In this document: one piece after another, positions 43,589-53,783 of the stretch | How the letters are laid out: each line of letters begins with the position of its first letter | Numbering within the stretch: the first letter of the stretch is position 1 | Assembly: GCA_035999765.1 (NCBI GenBank) | Contig: CP108521.1 | Location: 10,974,001-11,038,000, forward strand | Length of the DNA stretch: 64,000 nt | Origin: Streptomyces sp. NBC_01231 | GTDB taxonomy: Bacteria; Actinomycetota; Actinomycetes; Streptomycetales; Streptomycetaceae | Direction of reading: 5' to 3' | The notes under the pieces: generated by a model | Told to the model about the DNA's origin: nothing | Databases searched by the model: none | Seen by the model: the letters and a program-made list of their open reading frames with translations, nothing else | Program-made: the position numbers and the translations under genes

Positions 43589-44248
43589 GTGAAGTACACC
43601 CGCATCGCCACTCTCGCCGCCATCGGCGTCGCCGCCACCCTCTCGCTCACCGCCTGTGGCAGCGACGGCTCCGGGAAGGACTCGTCCTCCAAGAACTCCT
43701 CGTCGTCCGCTTCGTCCTCGGGCGGTGGCTCGAAGTCGGAGGGCGACTCGGGCTCCGCCGGCTCGAAGGCCGGCAACACGAAGTCGGGCTCCGCCGAGGA
43801 CACCGCCAACACCGAGAGGGTTGCGACGAAGACCGGCGGCAAGGTCACGTTCTGCAAGACGGAGGACCTGGCCATCGACGCCAGGAACGCCGCGCCCGAC
43901 GAGGTCTCCGGCAGGATCGACATCACCATGATCAACCGAGGTTCGACCACCTGCTCTGCGACAGGCTTCGCGGGCGTCGACATCAAGGACGCCGACAACA
44001 CCTCGAGCCCCATCGAGCGCGGCCAGGCCCAGCCGCGTATCACCACCCTGAAGCCGGGCGACGCCGCTGTCTTCAACCTCGCCTACGACATCGACAACAC
44101 CGGCGACAGCCTCGCGCACCCGACCAGCATTCAGGTGACGCCCCCGAACGAGACCCACTCCGTGAGCCTGGAATGGCCCGCGGCCGCGGGGGACATCAAG
44201 GGCGCCTACACCGACGTTCAGGTCTACCCCACGCACACGACCAAGTAG
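43589..44248 (+). CDS. DUF4232 lipoprotein
   Basis: 219 residues from the GTG of VKYTRIATLAAIGVAATLSL, with GGGGGAAC upstream. A lipobox LTAC follows the signal peptide, then a long Ser/Gly/Lys-rich linker (residues about 25-85) suited to spanning the cell wall. The DUF4232 domain begins CKTEDLAIDARNAAPDE and has paired Cys and ITTLKPGDAAVFNLAYD. It is probably attached to the outer face of the membrane. The function of DUF4232 is unknown. Confidence 0.88.
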   Translation: MKYTRIATLAAIGVAATLSLTACGSDGSGKDSSSKNSSSSASSSGGGSKSEGDSGSAGSKAGNTKSGSAEDTANTERVATKTGGKVTFCKTEDLAIDARNAAPDEVSGRIDITMINRGSTTCSATGFAGVDIKDADNTSSPIERGQAQPRITTLKPGDAAVFNLAYDIDNTGDSLAHPTSIQVTPPNETHSVSLEWPAAAGDIKGAYTDVQVYPTHTTK

Positions 44249-44371
44249 GGGCGGCGCGCGCGGCCAGGATCTTGGCCGTCCAGTGTGCAGCTAGTCCGCG
44301 TCACGCTCGCTGGTGTTGCGCGCCGGGCGGGGCCGCCGCGCCAGGGCCGCCGACGGTGCGGCGGCCAGGGG

Positions 44372-44524
44372 TCAGGAGTCGTCGGGGGCGGAGTCGGTGA
44401 TGTGGTCGAAGCCGCGCAGTAAAGGTGTCAGCTCCTGCGCGGCTCCGCACGGCGTGCACAGCCGGGTGCCCGAGTGCTCTGCCGCGTCCAGGGCGCGGTC
44501 CACATCGAGCAGCGGCCGCGGCAT
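44372..44524 (-). CDS. small hypothetical protein with CxxC
   Basis: 50 residues, MPRPLLDVDRALDAAEHSGT then RLCTPCGAAQELTPLLRGFD and an acidic end. The CTPCGAAQEL-x-PLLRGFDH pattern recurs, to my recollection, in short Streptomyces proteins. It may bind a metal. The start is uncertain; the frame opens at 44581. Confidence 0.45.
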   Translation of the reverse strand: MPRPLLDVDRALDAAEHSGTRLCTPCGAAQELTPLLRGFDHITDSAPDDS

Positions 44525-44559
44525 CGACGGCGTTTTACGCATTCTGCCCGGGCGGCTGA

Positions 44560-44704
44560 TCCGAGCAGGATCGGCCAGCACGGCCTGGAGATCGTCAAGG
44601 CCCTCACCGAGGACCTCTTCACCGACCAGGAACCGGTCGGCAAGCGCATCACGGCCCGCATCGCCCTGTCCGACACACCCAGCACCGGCACTGCCCGTCG
44701 CTGA
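44560..44704 (+). pseudogene. C-terminal remnant of RsbW-like ATP-binding protein
   Basis: The last 47 codons of a histidine-kinase-like ATPase: RIGQHGLEIVKALTEDLF, then EPVGKRITARIAL and a short tail. GQHGLEIV-AL and GKRI-ARI-L are the G2 box and last strand of the anti-sigma/ATP-binding proteins abundant in Streptomyces. The rest of the domain is missing upstream. Confidence 0.6.
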
Positions 44705-45040
44705 GCTGAACAGTCCTGCGGCACGGCGGCTCGTTGCACGGGCCTGCCGACCAGCCGAGCGCTGGGTCGGCCCGCGTAATCAGACGTGCCCGGCTTCCTG
44801 CCGGCCACGCCATTACTGACGGTCTGTACGCGCACCCGCCTGGTCGGCGGAGGTAGTGCTGCCGATCTGGGGGACGCTCCTTGCCCCGGCCGCTGAGGCG
44901 AGGTGACGGCGGGTCACCCTGATGACCTCGTGCCAGAAGGGCTTGGCGCTCAGATAGGTGCCGAGCGCGGACAGAATGCCCAGGGAGACGTCGACACTGA
45001 CGCGTCCTTGTCTGGCCGTCTTGAAGGTCCAGCAGCAGGG
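44705..45040. other. gene-free stretch between remnants
   Basis: Short patternless frames only; flanked by the ATPase remnant and the HNH remnant. No hairpin or repeat of note. Confidence 0.35.
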
Positions 45041-45260
45041 CGAATTCATCCGCGATCAGTGCAACCGCTCGAAGGCCGACCAGGACCCGGCCCAGTGGCT
45101 GCCGCCAGCCGTCGAGCAGCACTGACGCTACGTCTCCGAGTGGGTCGGCACGAAGCTTCGCTGGAATCTGGCGGCCGACCCGGCCGAGTTGGAGGCGCTG
45201 CAGGTGTTCGCCGACGGACCGTGCGCGGAGACGATCGTCGTCGTCACCGCGGCCGCCTGA
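45041..45260 (+). pseudogene. HNH nuclease C-terminal remnant with in-frame stop
   Basis: Reads EFIRDQCNRSKADQDPAQWL, PPAVEQH, a TGA, then RYVSEWVGTKLRWNLAADPA and an end at 45258-45260. NRSKADQDPAQWLPP-x-CRYVSEWV is the tail of the same secreted HNH family as 39160-39807; the TGA replaces the usual Cys codon. Only the C-terminal third survives. Confidence 0.6.
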
Positions 45261-45422
45261 CCCCCTGCAGCCCGCTGCGGCAGAGGGCTGGCGGAGCGAG
45301 TTGCAGGGTTCACGGGTCGGAGCGTCGGCGGGGCTGGCCGATCAGCGAGCGCATCACGGGCACCGTGTAGCCGGCCACGCTCAGCCCGGCCAGCACGGCG
45401 CCCGCTACGGGTACGCCGCCCG

Positions 45423-46622
45423 TCAGCGGATGGTCTTTGGCAGGCCTTTGGCGCCGTTGAACTTCGCGCCGTTGTGCCTTACTCCGGTGAGGCGTGCGCC
45501 GGTGAGGTTGGCGTTTGAAAGATCCGCGCCAGTCAGGTTTGCATTCGTGAGGTTGGCTTTCGAGAGATCTGTGCCGGTCAGATCTGCGCCGTTGAGCTTC
45601 GCGCCGGAGAGATTGATGTGGGCGAGTCGCATGCCCGATAGATTCGCGCCTGATAGGTCCGCGCGCGTCAGCGTGGCGCATTCCCACTCTGTCGTCTCGG
45701 ACTCTTCTCCCGTCTCTTCGTCGAAGGCGAACCCGTGGATGGTGCCGCACAGCTCGGCTTTGGTGAGGTTCGCGCCGTTTAGATAAGCGTGCTTCAGGTC
45801 CGCGCCGGTAAAGACTGCCGCCGTCATGTCCGGGCACGGGGACGATTCGCCCGCGCTCAGGTCATAGCAGAAGAATGCACCGCTGGCGCGCACGCCGTAC
45901 ATTTCTACCTCACGCAGATTTGACTCGAACAGGCTCACGTCACGAAGATCCGCACCGGAAAGGCTGGCGCCGCGGAGATCTGCTTTGTCCAGGGTTGCTG
46001 TCCGTAGGTTGGTGGAATTGAGGTCGGTTTTGATGAGGTTCGAGCCGGTCAGATTCGCGTTTTCAAGCTGGACGGAATGGACGGGTTTCCATCCACTCAG
46101 ATCAGTTTTGCTCAAGTCGAGCATGAGATCCTGGTCGCGGTCCAGACGGCGCTCGGTCAGTACGTTCATGACCGCCTCGATGTCGGCATGAGGCCTCTCG
46201 ATGCCGGCGACATCGACCTTGGCCCGTGCGGGCGCGTGCTGGCGTACGAATGCTGCCAGCACTGAGACGACTGTCGGGTGATCGCGCTCGGAGTCAACCA
46301 TCAGGCGCTCGAGCGCGTAGATGCCGCCCAGGCGCACATCAGCCGAGCTCGATCCGAGGTTATTGATGGCAGCGTTATACCTGCTGGTGATCTGTCCCTG
46401 TTCCACGATGCTCAGTTCCTGGCGTGTCTGGCTCACCTGTATCCACGTGAAGAGCAGCGCGGCCAGCGCCGCGAGGCCCGGCAGGCTGAGGATCACCAGG
46501 GTCACCAGCGGGCCTGGTTGCTTGCTACCGGCCCCTGCGCCGGTACGTCGCCCACGAAGCCGTCGACGGGGCGCGGCCTGTCGACCGACGATGCGGCGAA
46601 GCCGAGAGTGGTGATTGGTCAC
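45423..46622 (-). CDS. membrane-anchored pentapeptide-repeat protein
   Basis: About 399 residues from the GTG of VTNHHSRLRR; the frame opens at 46667. A basic N-terminus precedes one membrane helix (VTLVILSLPGLAALAALLF). A conserved segment follows (GQITSRYNAAINNLGSSSAD, RLGGIYALERLM) that is common in membrane-linked pentapeptide proteins. Repeats of the A(D/N)LSG type run from about residue 185 to the end, broken by short insertions. It probably forms a cytoplasmic beta-helix tethered to the membrane; function unknown. It differs in repeat type (A-D-L) from the 5094-6938 protein (Phe/Ser). Confidence 0.8.
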   Translation of the reverse strand: MTNHHSRLRRIVGRQAAPRRRLRGRRTGAGAGSKQPGPLVTLVILSLPGLAALAALLFTWIQVSQTRQELSIVEQGQITSRYNAAINNLGSSSADVRLGGIYALERLMVDSERDHPTVVSVLAAFVRQHAPARAKVDVAGIERPHADIEAVMNVLTERRLDRDQDLMLDLSKTDLSGWKPVHSVQLENANLTGSNLIKTDLNSTNLRTATLDKADLRGASLSGADLRDVSLFESNLREVEMYGVRASGAFFCYDLSAGESSPCPDMTAAVFTGADLKHAYLNGANLTKAELCGTIHGFAFDEETGEESETTEWECATLTRADLSGANLSGMRLAHINLSGAKLNGADLTGTDLSKANLTNANLTGADLSNANLTGARLTGVRHNGAKFNGAKGLPKTIR

Positions 46623-46757
46623 ACGCTTAGGGCACACCCCTGGCCACGTACGGCTAAGCCGCCACACCGAACGACCATCCGCATGGGTGGGAGCAAACGG
46701 TAAAGCGCGGAAGTGTGACTCCTGTCAGGATGGGAGGTGATGCTGAGGCGCAAAGAC

Positions 46758-49083
46758 TTAACCCCACTGCATGCCCAGCTTCCGCAGTGCGTCGAGCTGT
46801 TCCTGGGTGAGTTTGTCGCGCCTCGATTTGGTGTTGGAGACCCATACGCCCAGCTTGATGACCACAGGCGCTGGCTCGCCGTCGACCGCGATCTCTTCAG
46901 CGTGGCCTCGCGGGACAGGCCGGTGAGCGCCTTCCCGCTCCACCCACTGGGCGAGGGCCGCAAGTCCGCGCTGGAACGCCTGCTGCGCCTTGCCCGGGCC
47001 CTTCGTTGCACGCGTAGCCGCAGGGGCGGGAGACGGCGCCTGGACGGGCTTCACGCCCAGCTGGGACAGTCGTTCTTGCTGCTCTCCCGACAGCAGTTTC
47101 CAGGTGGCCGGCTGTTTCTGTCGTTGGAGCCATCGTCCGAGGTCGTCGCCGTCCATGAGTACGCCGGGTGCGATGTCGGGCAGGACACCGCCGGGTTCGT
47201 CCTCGGCGAGGTGGGCGAGGACGCGGTGGTGGCGTTGCCAGTCGAGCGGCCAGGGGCAGTTCCAGTCCGGGTCGATCGCCGTCAGCTGCTGCGCGCTCCG
47301 CCGTCCGCTCTGCGTCCTTTCCGAGGCCGCCTTTCCGGCGGAGGTTGGCCATGTGCTGCCCGACCGGCACCATCGCCTCGCCCTCGCCCCAGACCTGGTC
47401 CTGGCGGGGTGCGAGGTGGCCCGTGGCGCGCCGGTAGGACCGGAGCGCGGCGAGCTTGGACTCCCAGGCCTCTTCGCCGGGTTCCCAGACCATGCCGGCC
47501 TCAGGGGCGTCCAGCAGGGTCTTGCGCCGCTCCTCGAGCTCGCCGGCCCGTAGCGCCTTCCGCTGCTGGTGCACCCACCGCCCGAGCGGGAAGTCCTTGG
47601 TGACGCCCACCGTCGTCTCGGTGTCGTAGGGGACGGCGTAGAGGCCGGTGATGTGGTGCTTCTTCCGCCAGCGGAGCAGGGCCTGGTAGCCCTCGAGCCA
47701 GACCAGGGATTCGGGCCGGTAGACCCGGGTGCGCAGGAAGGCCGCGATGGTCGCGGCGTCGCGCGGGGTGGAGAAGTGCAGCAGCGCCGAATCGGCGGCG
47801 GCCTGCGCGTCGTCCTGGTCCCGGTCCTCGCCGTCGCCCTCGCCGCCGGTTCCGACGATCTGGCCGTCCTCATCGCGTCGGATGTGCACTGTGCGCTGTC
47901 CGTGGGTGAGGGCGCGGGAGGCGAGCTGCTCGACGAGGCGTTCATCGTGCGAGCGCAGGCCCTGAAGGACGGCTACGAGGGGGCGGAACGAGGCGGAGGC
48001 GACCATGTCGGTGGGGTCCTCGCCGGGCTCTAGGAAGACCGGCACGATGATGCGGGCGACCTTGGTGGTGCCGTCGCGGTTGAGCCGGAGGGCGCGGCCG
48101 ATGTTCTGGACGATCTCGACCTGGGAGCCGCGGGTGTCGGCGAAGCAGACGGCTTCCACGCCCCGTTCGCCGGTGATGTCGACGCCTTCCCCGAGGACGC
48201 GGCAGCTTGCGAGGAAGGCGCGGTGGACTCGGCGGCCGGCAGCGTCGATGCCGCCTGCGAACTGCCGCAGGGCTTCCCGCCGTTCACTGACGAGGTGGTC
48301 GCCGCACAGCCACGCCGACCACACGCGGTCCGGGGGTACGTGGCGGCCGACCTCGAGCTCGTAGAACTCGGCGTCGATCGACGACTTCGGGAGCCGGTCC
48401 GCGGCTGCCAGGTCGTCGTCGGAGGCGTCGTTGATGTACAGCTGCCCGGCGGTCTCCGGCATCTTCTCCGCGAAGGCTGCGGCCTCTTCCACCTTCTGAT
48501 GGAAGGTCATCACCGTACGCAGGTTGTACGCGGCGGCGTGCTCCAGGAGCGCGGTCTGCAGGAGCGCCAGGCGCCGGCCGCGCTGGGCCTCCTCCGATTC
48601 CCCGAGGGCGGGGGAGGGGTCGTGGATCTCCAGGACGTCGATCTCGAATCCGGCGAGGATCTTGCGCTCGATCGCCTCCGAGAGTCCCAACTCCGCTAGC
48701 CACGCGCCGTACGTCCCGTCTGGGTCGTCGGTCATGCTCGCGATCTCCGCCTCTTGGCCGTTCGCGCCCTTGTGCGGCCGGGGGGAGGCGAGGATGCGCG
48801 GGGTGGCGGTGAGGTAGAGGCGGAAGTCGGCGGGGATGCGGGCGTTGTCGTGAATCACCGCCCACGGCCGGCCGAGATCACCGGCGGTTCCGTGGGCCTC
48901 ATCCACGATCGCGAGGTCGAATCCTGCCATCTGCTGTCCGTAGAGCCGTTCTCCGCCCGCCAGAGCGGCCTCCAGCGGCCCACGAACCTTCCGCTGGCCC
49001 TCCGGTGCGTCGACGTCCTCGCGGTCCACGAGAGAGGCGTAGGTGGCGAATGTGAGGTCGCACCGTTGTTGCGGTGACCACAT
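46758..49083 (-). pseudogene. DEAD/DEAH helicase with helicase-associated domains, truncated and frameshifted
   Basis: Begins at about 49083 within the helicase core: DLTFATYASLVDRED, LAIVDEAHGTAG (DEAH), LYLTATPRIL (SAT motif), then the second RecA domain with GEGVDITGERG and QNIGRALRLN. Motif I and the N-terminus are missing. Helicase-associated WL-type repeats follow. Near 47310 the frame shifts (DAERTAERA in one frame, AQQLTAIDPDWNCPW in the other) and continues to a TAA at 46758. Without Walker A and with a frame break it is a pseudogene of the large Streptomyces helicase family. Confidence 0.85.
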
Positions 49084-49179
49084 GCCGTTGACCTGCGGTG
49101 CCGCAGATGGATTGCGGCGGGTTCTGGCCCCCGCTCGGGCTGTCTGACCTGCGGTCCTGCTGGTTGGATGAGACTGCCG

Positions 49180-49562
49180 CAGTTGCGGTGAGAACGCCTA
49201 CTGCGGGGTGCTGGGTGAGTGCGCCGAAAGAAGACCATGGCCGCAGCTCGGGGAATGCCTCCTCCCAGACGTCCTTGATGGCCCTGCTGATGAGCTTGTG
49301 GAGTACTGGCCAAAGTTCAAGCAGGACATCCCGGTTGAGGAAGCGGCGCAGGTCGTCACGCATGCCTTCGGCGAGGACTGTTCTGTACAGGCTCATGCGC
49401 TGGCGTGGCAGGTCCAGATCGAGGACGGGCAGTCCGGACCACGCGATGAGCAGCAGCTCGACCAACCCGTGCTCGGGTCCAGCCAGCTCGTCGAGGCGGG
49501 AGGGCAGACGTTGCTTTGTATCTCGCTCGCAGCTAACGATGCGATGGAGATGGGGTCGTCGT
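49180..49562 (-). pseudogene. hypothetical protein fragment
   Basis: A coding-like minus-strand stretch: VHDDPISIASLAASEI in one frame, then RLDELAGPEHGLVELLLIAW and QRMSLYRTVLAEGMRDDLRR, RFLNRDVLLELWPVLHKLIS, AIKDVWEEAFPELR in the next. The helical pattern looks like a real Streptomyces protein of unknown function. It lacks a proper stop and abuts the truncated helicase, and a frame break separates its start from its body, so both genes were probably cut at the same junction (49084-49200). Confidence 0.45.
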
Positions 49563-49778
49563 GCACGCCAAGGGGCCGACATCCGGGAAGCCACACGGCG
49601 GCGGACACCGTTTCCTGAGGAGGGCCCGTGGATGCGAGGCCGGTCCGTGCCGGGGAGGCTGGCGAGGCGGGCACCCCGCTGACCACCACCGAGGCCCGGG
49701 GTGTCGAACCGAGAACCGGGCTTCTTCCACTGGGCGTCATATTGAGCCGGGCGCGGCGTTCGCGGAACTGGCGAGATA

Positions 49779-52605
49779 TCAGAGGCTGGTTGAGAGCTCG
49801 TCGATGATCTGCTGGCCACGCGGGTCGCCCAGATCGGCCAGTGCCTGGGCGGCGTCCTTGCACCAGTCGAGCCAGTCCGGGTCGCCCCGGTAGTCCTCGA
49901 TCAATCTGTGCAGCGAGTGAACTGCCGCGTCAAGGTCCAGGGGTGCGAGGCGGTTCGCCGCGTCGAGGCGGTCGTCGAAATGGATGTCCGCTCCGGCGAG
50001 GTACTCCAGGGCGGGGCGGGCGCGTTCGTCCCCGGCAGTCAGGAGTACTTCAGCGGCTCGTACCCGGACGGAGTCGTACAGGTGGGAGTCGCGGACGAGC
50101 CGGTGGCAGGCATCTTTCCCACGAACCGGGTCCAGCTCCAGCAAGGAGCGGGCTGCCAGGAGACGGTCGCTGAAGTCCGGACTGTGAGGGTCCTCGTTGA
50201 ACTCCTCGTCCAGGAGCCGATCGTCCACCAGTGTCTCGAGCGCGGTGGTGCCCTCCTGGAGGTCCAGTTCCGCCAGCACACTCGCCGCCCAGACGCGCGA
50301 GGTGGCGTCGCTGCCGGGATCTGCGCTCGCTGTTGCCATGGCCTGTGCGGCCGTCTGGACCAGCGGTTGCCACGTGTCGGCGAGCAGGGTGCCCAAGGAC
50401 AGCTGGGTGGCGATCAGCAGGCACCCGCGGATGTTGTCGGGCACCGCCAGCGCCTCAAGGGAGGTGGCGGGATCGGTGGGCGGGGCGGTCCCGGGGTCGA
50501 TGAGGAAGCCGATGTAGGAGGCGGTGTCCAACGGCGCACCCCATGGGGTCGACCCCCAGTCCTCCTCCCACGGGCCGAGCAGCCGCTCGAGCTCACGGGC
50601 ATGAGCAGAAGGGGTGCGCGCGAGGTGGCGGGCAGCGCAGTACTCCTGAAGGGTCTGGTGGAGGAAGGCGAAACCGTCCCCGGAGCGAGTGAGCAGCCCG
50701 CTGCGCCCCAGGACCGAGGCCAGGAAACCGTTCCAGTCGTCCTCCGGCACGGCGCGGGGGCGCCGCGCACTGTCCAGGGCGGCCAGCGCGCCTATCCAGG
50801 ACGTTATGCCATCGCTGTGGTGGCCATACGCCAGGCTGTCGATCATGTCCGGCAGTTGATCGAGTAGGTCATGGGCCCGTGACACGGCCGCGGGGCCGAA
50901 ACGCGCAAGGGCGGCTTCGGCCTGGCTCCGCACCCCCGACAGGCCCCTGCCGCTCATCCGGCGGTACAGCAGGTCGGTGAATCTCGCATACAGGGCCCCC
51001 CGGGTGGCCGGCAGTGACTGCCCGGGATCTGCGGCGTACAGCTGGCACAGCATCGTCGCCATGAGCGGAGTACGGGCGAATCCGGTTAGGCGCGCGTCGT
51101 CCAGCACGCGGATGAAGCGGCCCGCCGCCTCCCGGGAGCCGGGCATACCCAGGCCGTCCAGGACGCGCTGGGCCGCGCTGGACAGTTCGCTGCGGGAGAA
51201 GGGCACCAACTGGTAGCGGGGCACGTCGTGGCCCAGGATGCGTAGATCTTTCCCCGGAAGCGGCCGGGTGGCCACGACGAACCGGTACAGGGGGTCGGGC
51301 CCGGCGAAGGTGGCCAGGGTGCGCAGGAGGTTCTGCCGGTCGTCCCGGTCGGTGATCTCATCGAGTCCGTCGACCAGCACGAGCCAGCAGGCGCCCGGGG
51401 CTGGCCTGCTGAGGAAGAGCTCGTCGGACAGCGTCCGCTGCAGTGCGAAAGCGGCCAGCTGTGTGGTTGCCGCTGCCGCCAAAGCAATTGGCAGGGGAGA
51501 GCCGAGCAGCGCTGTGGCCGGCACGGTCACCCCGAGCAGCCGCTGGTCCTCGCGGGTCAGCCAGCGTTCGGCCGAGTCCGCCTGCACCGCGCGCAGGAGG
51601 CTGGACTTCCCGCCGCCCGGGCCAGCGAACACCAGGCACACGGGTGCACGTCCCAAGAGCGCGGAGGCGTCGGCAACACCGCCGGGAGACTGAGCTGCCG
51701 GTCTGTCGTGCCGTCGCCCGCTCTCCGAGGCGACCCGGTGCAGGCGCTGCGGCACGTAGACGGAACCCAGCGATGGCACGGCCGACTGCCCGGCCTCGGG
51801 ATAGGGATGCGTCTGTGCTGCGAGCCGGCTGGCGTGCACGTAGTCGGCCAGGTCCGGACGGGTCAGACGCAGCGCGACGTCGCAGAGCTTCTGCGGCGTC
51901 AGGCGCTTGCGCAGGACCGCCTCTGGTACATCGGGCTGTGTCACCAGCGCCTGCCAACGCGGTCCCAAGCGCCCGCCCATCGCGAGCCCTGACCCGGTTG
52001 AGGAGATCCGCGTGCAGTACCTCGACTTCACCGACCCGCAGATGCGGAGCCAGCTCGAAGAGCACATCGCGGTTGCGGCGCTCCAGCTCATAACGGTCCG
52101 GCAGTTCCTCGATGCGTACCAGCCGCAGGAACTCCGCAGTCTCGGCAGTGTCGGCATCGAGATACCTGGCGATCCGGCCCAGCCGCTCCGTGCTGTCGCC
52201 TCCCCGTCCCCGCGCGACGGCCCGCACATCCGCCTCGGCGCTCAGCGGCCCCTCCACGCCGACCGTCAGGACGTACGGCAGGTCCCTGTGCTCCCGCACG
52301 GCCCGATGGGTGCGCAGAAGGCTTGCCAGAGCCTTGCTCCGGAGCACCTTGGACAAGGTCCAACTGTCCTGCTTCTCCCGGGACTTGATCTGCTGGAAGT
52401 CCCACAGCGCCACGTCGCCCGCCGCCGTGCCGTCGGCCCGGGCGACCAGGACGTCCTCGAAATGCTCGCACGTCACGTGGACCACTCCGCCACCCGTCAG
52501 CATCTCCAACACCCCACGGAGCGCGGCCTGTGCCTGGTAGGTGAAACGCTCCTCGGTCGCCGAGCCCGTGTCGTCTGGCGCCGGAAGACGGCCTGGATCC
52601 TGCAT
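49779..52605 (-). pseudogene. DUF4297 nuclease-NACHT STAND protein (Avs-like), one frameshift
   Basis: The N-terminus (MQDPGRLPAPDDTGS) enters a DUF4297/Cap4-like nuclease domain: FTYQAQAALRGVLEMLTGGG, EHFEDVLVARADG and ALWDFQQIKSREK (the D..Q-x-K metal site). After LLNRVRARDGR, near 51990, a single frame change is needed to enter GGRLGPRWQALVTQPDVPEA and the NACHT module: GPGGGKSSLLRAV (P-loop, about residue 325), WLVLVDGLDEITDRDD (Walker B), and helical repeats to the C-terminus. The architecture matches antiviral STAND proteins in which phage-protein sensing triggers an N-terminal nuclease. The frame break makes it inactive unless it is a sequencing error or programmed. Confidence 0.75.
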
Positions 52606-52893
52606 CCCCCGATGATCCCCTCTGCGGGCCGGTCCCCTCCGGCTGCAGCATAAGTGACAAACCGTCACGCGGGTGCAGGCCGCGCAACCGGCGCCAGACG
52701 ACGGCCGGTACCGGCTGGCGCTGGGACGGCGGTCGGCGCGCGGGGCCCGTTGGCGGGGAGGGCGATGCACTCCGTGTGGGCGCGCGTGCTGTGACTCCTC
52801 GTCCGGAAGGGGTTGGTGCTCCGGTTGGGGTGCGGCCGCCCCCGTAGAGTGTTCTCCCAGCACGGCAGGTCAAGGGGACAGGGCGGGTAGCGG

Positions 52894-53781
52894 GTGGGGC
52901 AGCAGCATGTGCTCGGGGTGCACGGAATCGGGCAGGGCAAGACGTCGCAGCACGAGCTGACGAAGAGCTGGCGTGATGCCCTCGACCGCGGTGTGAAACT
53001 GCTCCGCGGAGGCGCAACGCCCATGGCGGAGGACATGCCCGCCCCAGCGCTGAAGGTGCCGCACTGGTCGGCCCTCCTGGTCGATGACGGGGGCGGGCTG
53101 AGCACGAGGGCGGCATTCCCTGATGACGCGACACCGTTCACCGCGGACGAGGAGGCTTTCATCGTCCAGGCGCTGGACGACCTGCTCACCCCGCAGGAAC
53201 GCGACTACGCCGCGCAGATCGACCCCACGACGCTCGGACTGGTCAAGGTGCCGCCGAGCATCACCCGGCGTGCGATCGCCTACGACCGGCGCAAGCCTGG
53301 CGGCCGGGCCAGCAAGATCATTCACTCTCTGCGCGAGGTCCACACCTACCTGACCGAACCGGACCTGGCCGACCAGGTCCGCCAGTACGTCCTGGAGAGC
53401 GCCGACGCGCACACCACGGTCCTGATCGGCCACTCGTTGGGCAGCGTGATCGCCTACGACCTCCTCCGTCGCGAGGAGATCGCCGCGCCCGGCACGGCGG
53501 GTGCGGCCGTGCACACGTTCGTCACCTGCGGTTCGCCCCTGGCCATCCCCACCGTCCAGCGGGGCATGGGCATCGCCGACGGGCGGCTGACCCAGATCGC
53601 ACCCCACCTGCGGTGGATCAACGTGTTCGACCCGGACGATGCCGTCACCGGCGCCGCGGGCCTGGCCCTGGCGGCGGACCAGGTCAGGGACATCGAGGTC
53701 GACAACGGCCGCCTCGATCCGCATGCCGCCGTCAAGTACCTGCGCACCCTCCCCGTCGCCCGCGCCGTCACCGCCACCTGA
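52894..53781 (+). CDS. PGAP1-like alpha/beta-hydrolase, partner of the caspase gene
   Basis: 295 residues from GTG. The start VLGVHGIGQGKTSQHEL resembles the HG-x-x oxyanion strand of lipases; the nucleophile elbow is TVLIGHSLGSVIAYDLLRRE (Ser at about residue 180); TCGSPLAIPTVQRGMG and RWINVFDPDDAVTG (Asp) follow, and the C-terminal LDPHAAVKYL contains a likely catalytic His. Only two bases separate its stop from the next start, so the two genes are almost certainly cotranscribed. It could act on lipids or proteins when triggered by the downstream STAND protein. Confidence 0.8.
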   Translation: MGQQHVLGVHGIGQGKTSQHELTKSWRDALDRGVKLLRGGATPMAEDMPAPALKVPHWSALLVDDGGGLSTRAAFPDDATPFTADEEAFIVQALDDLLTPQERDYAAQIDPTTLGLVKVPPSITRRAIAYDRRKPGGRASKIIHSLREVHTYLTEPDLADQVRQYVLESADAHTTVLIGHSLGSVIAYDLLRREEIAAPGTAGAAVHTFVTCGSPLAIPTVQRGMGIADGRLTQIAPHLRWINVFDPDDAVTGAAGLALAADQVRDIEVDNGRLDPHAAVKYLRTLPVARAVTAT

Positions 53782-53783
53782 TC

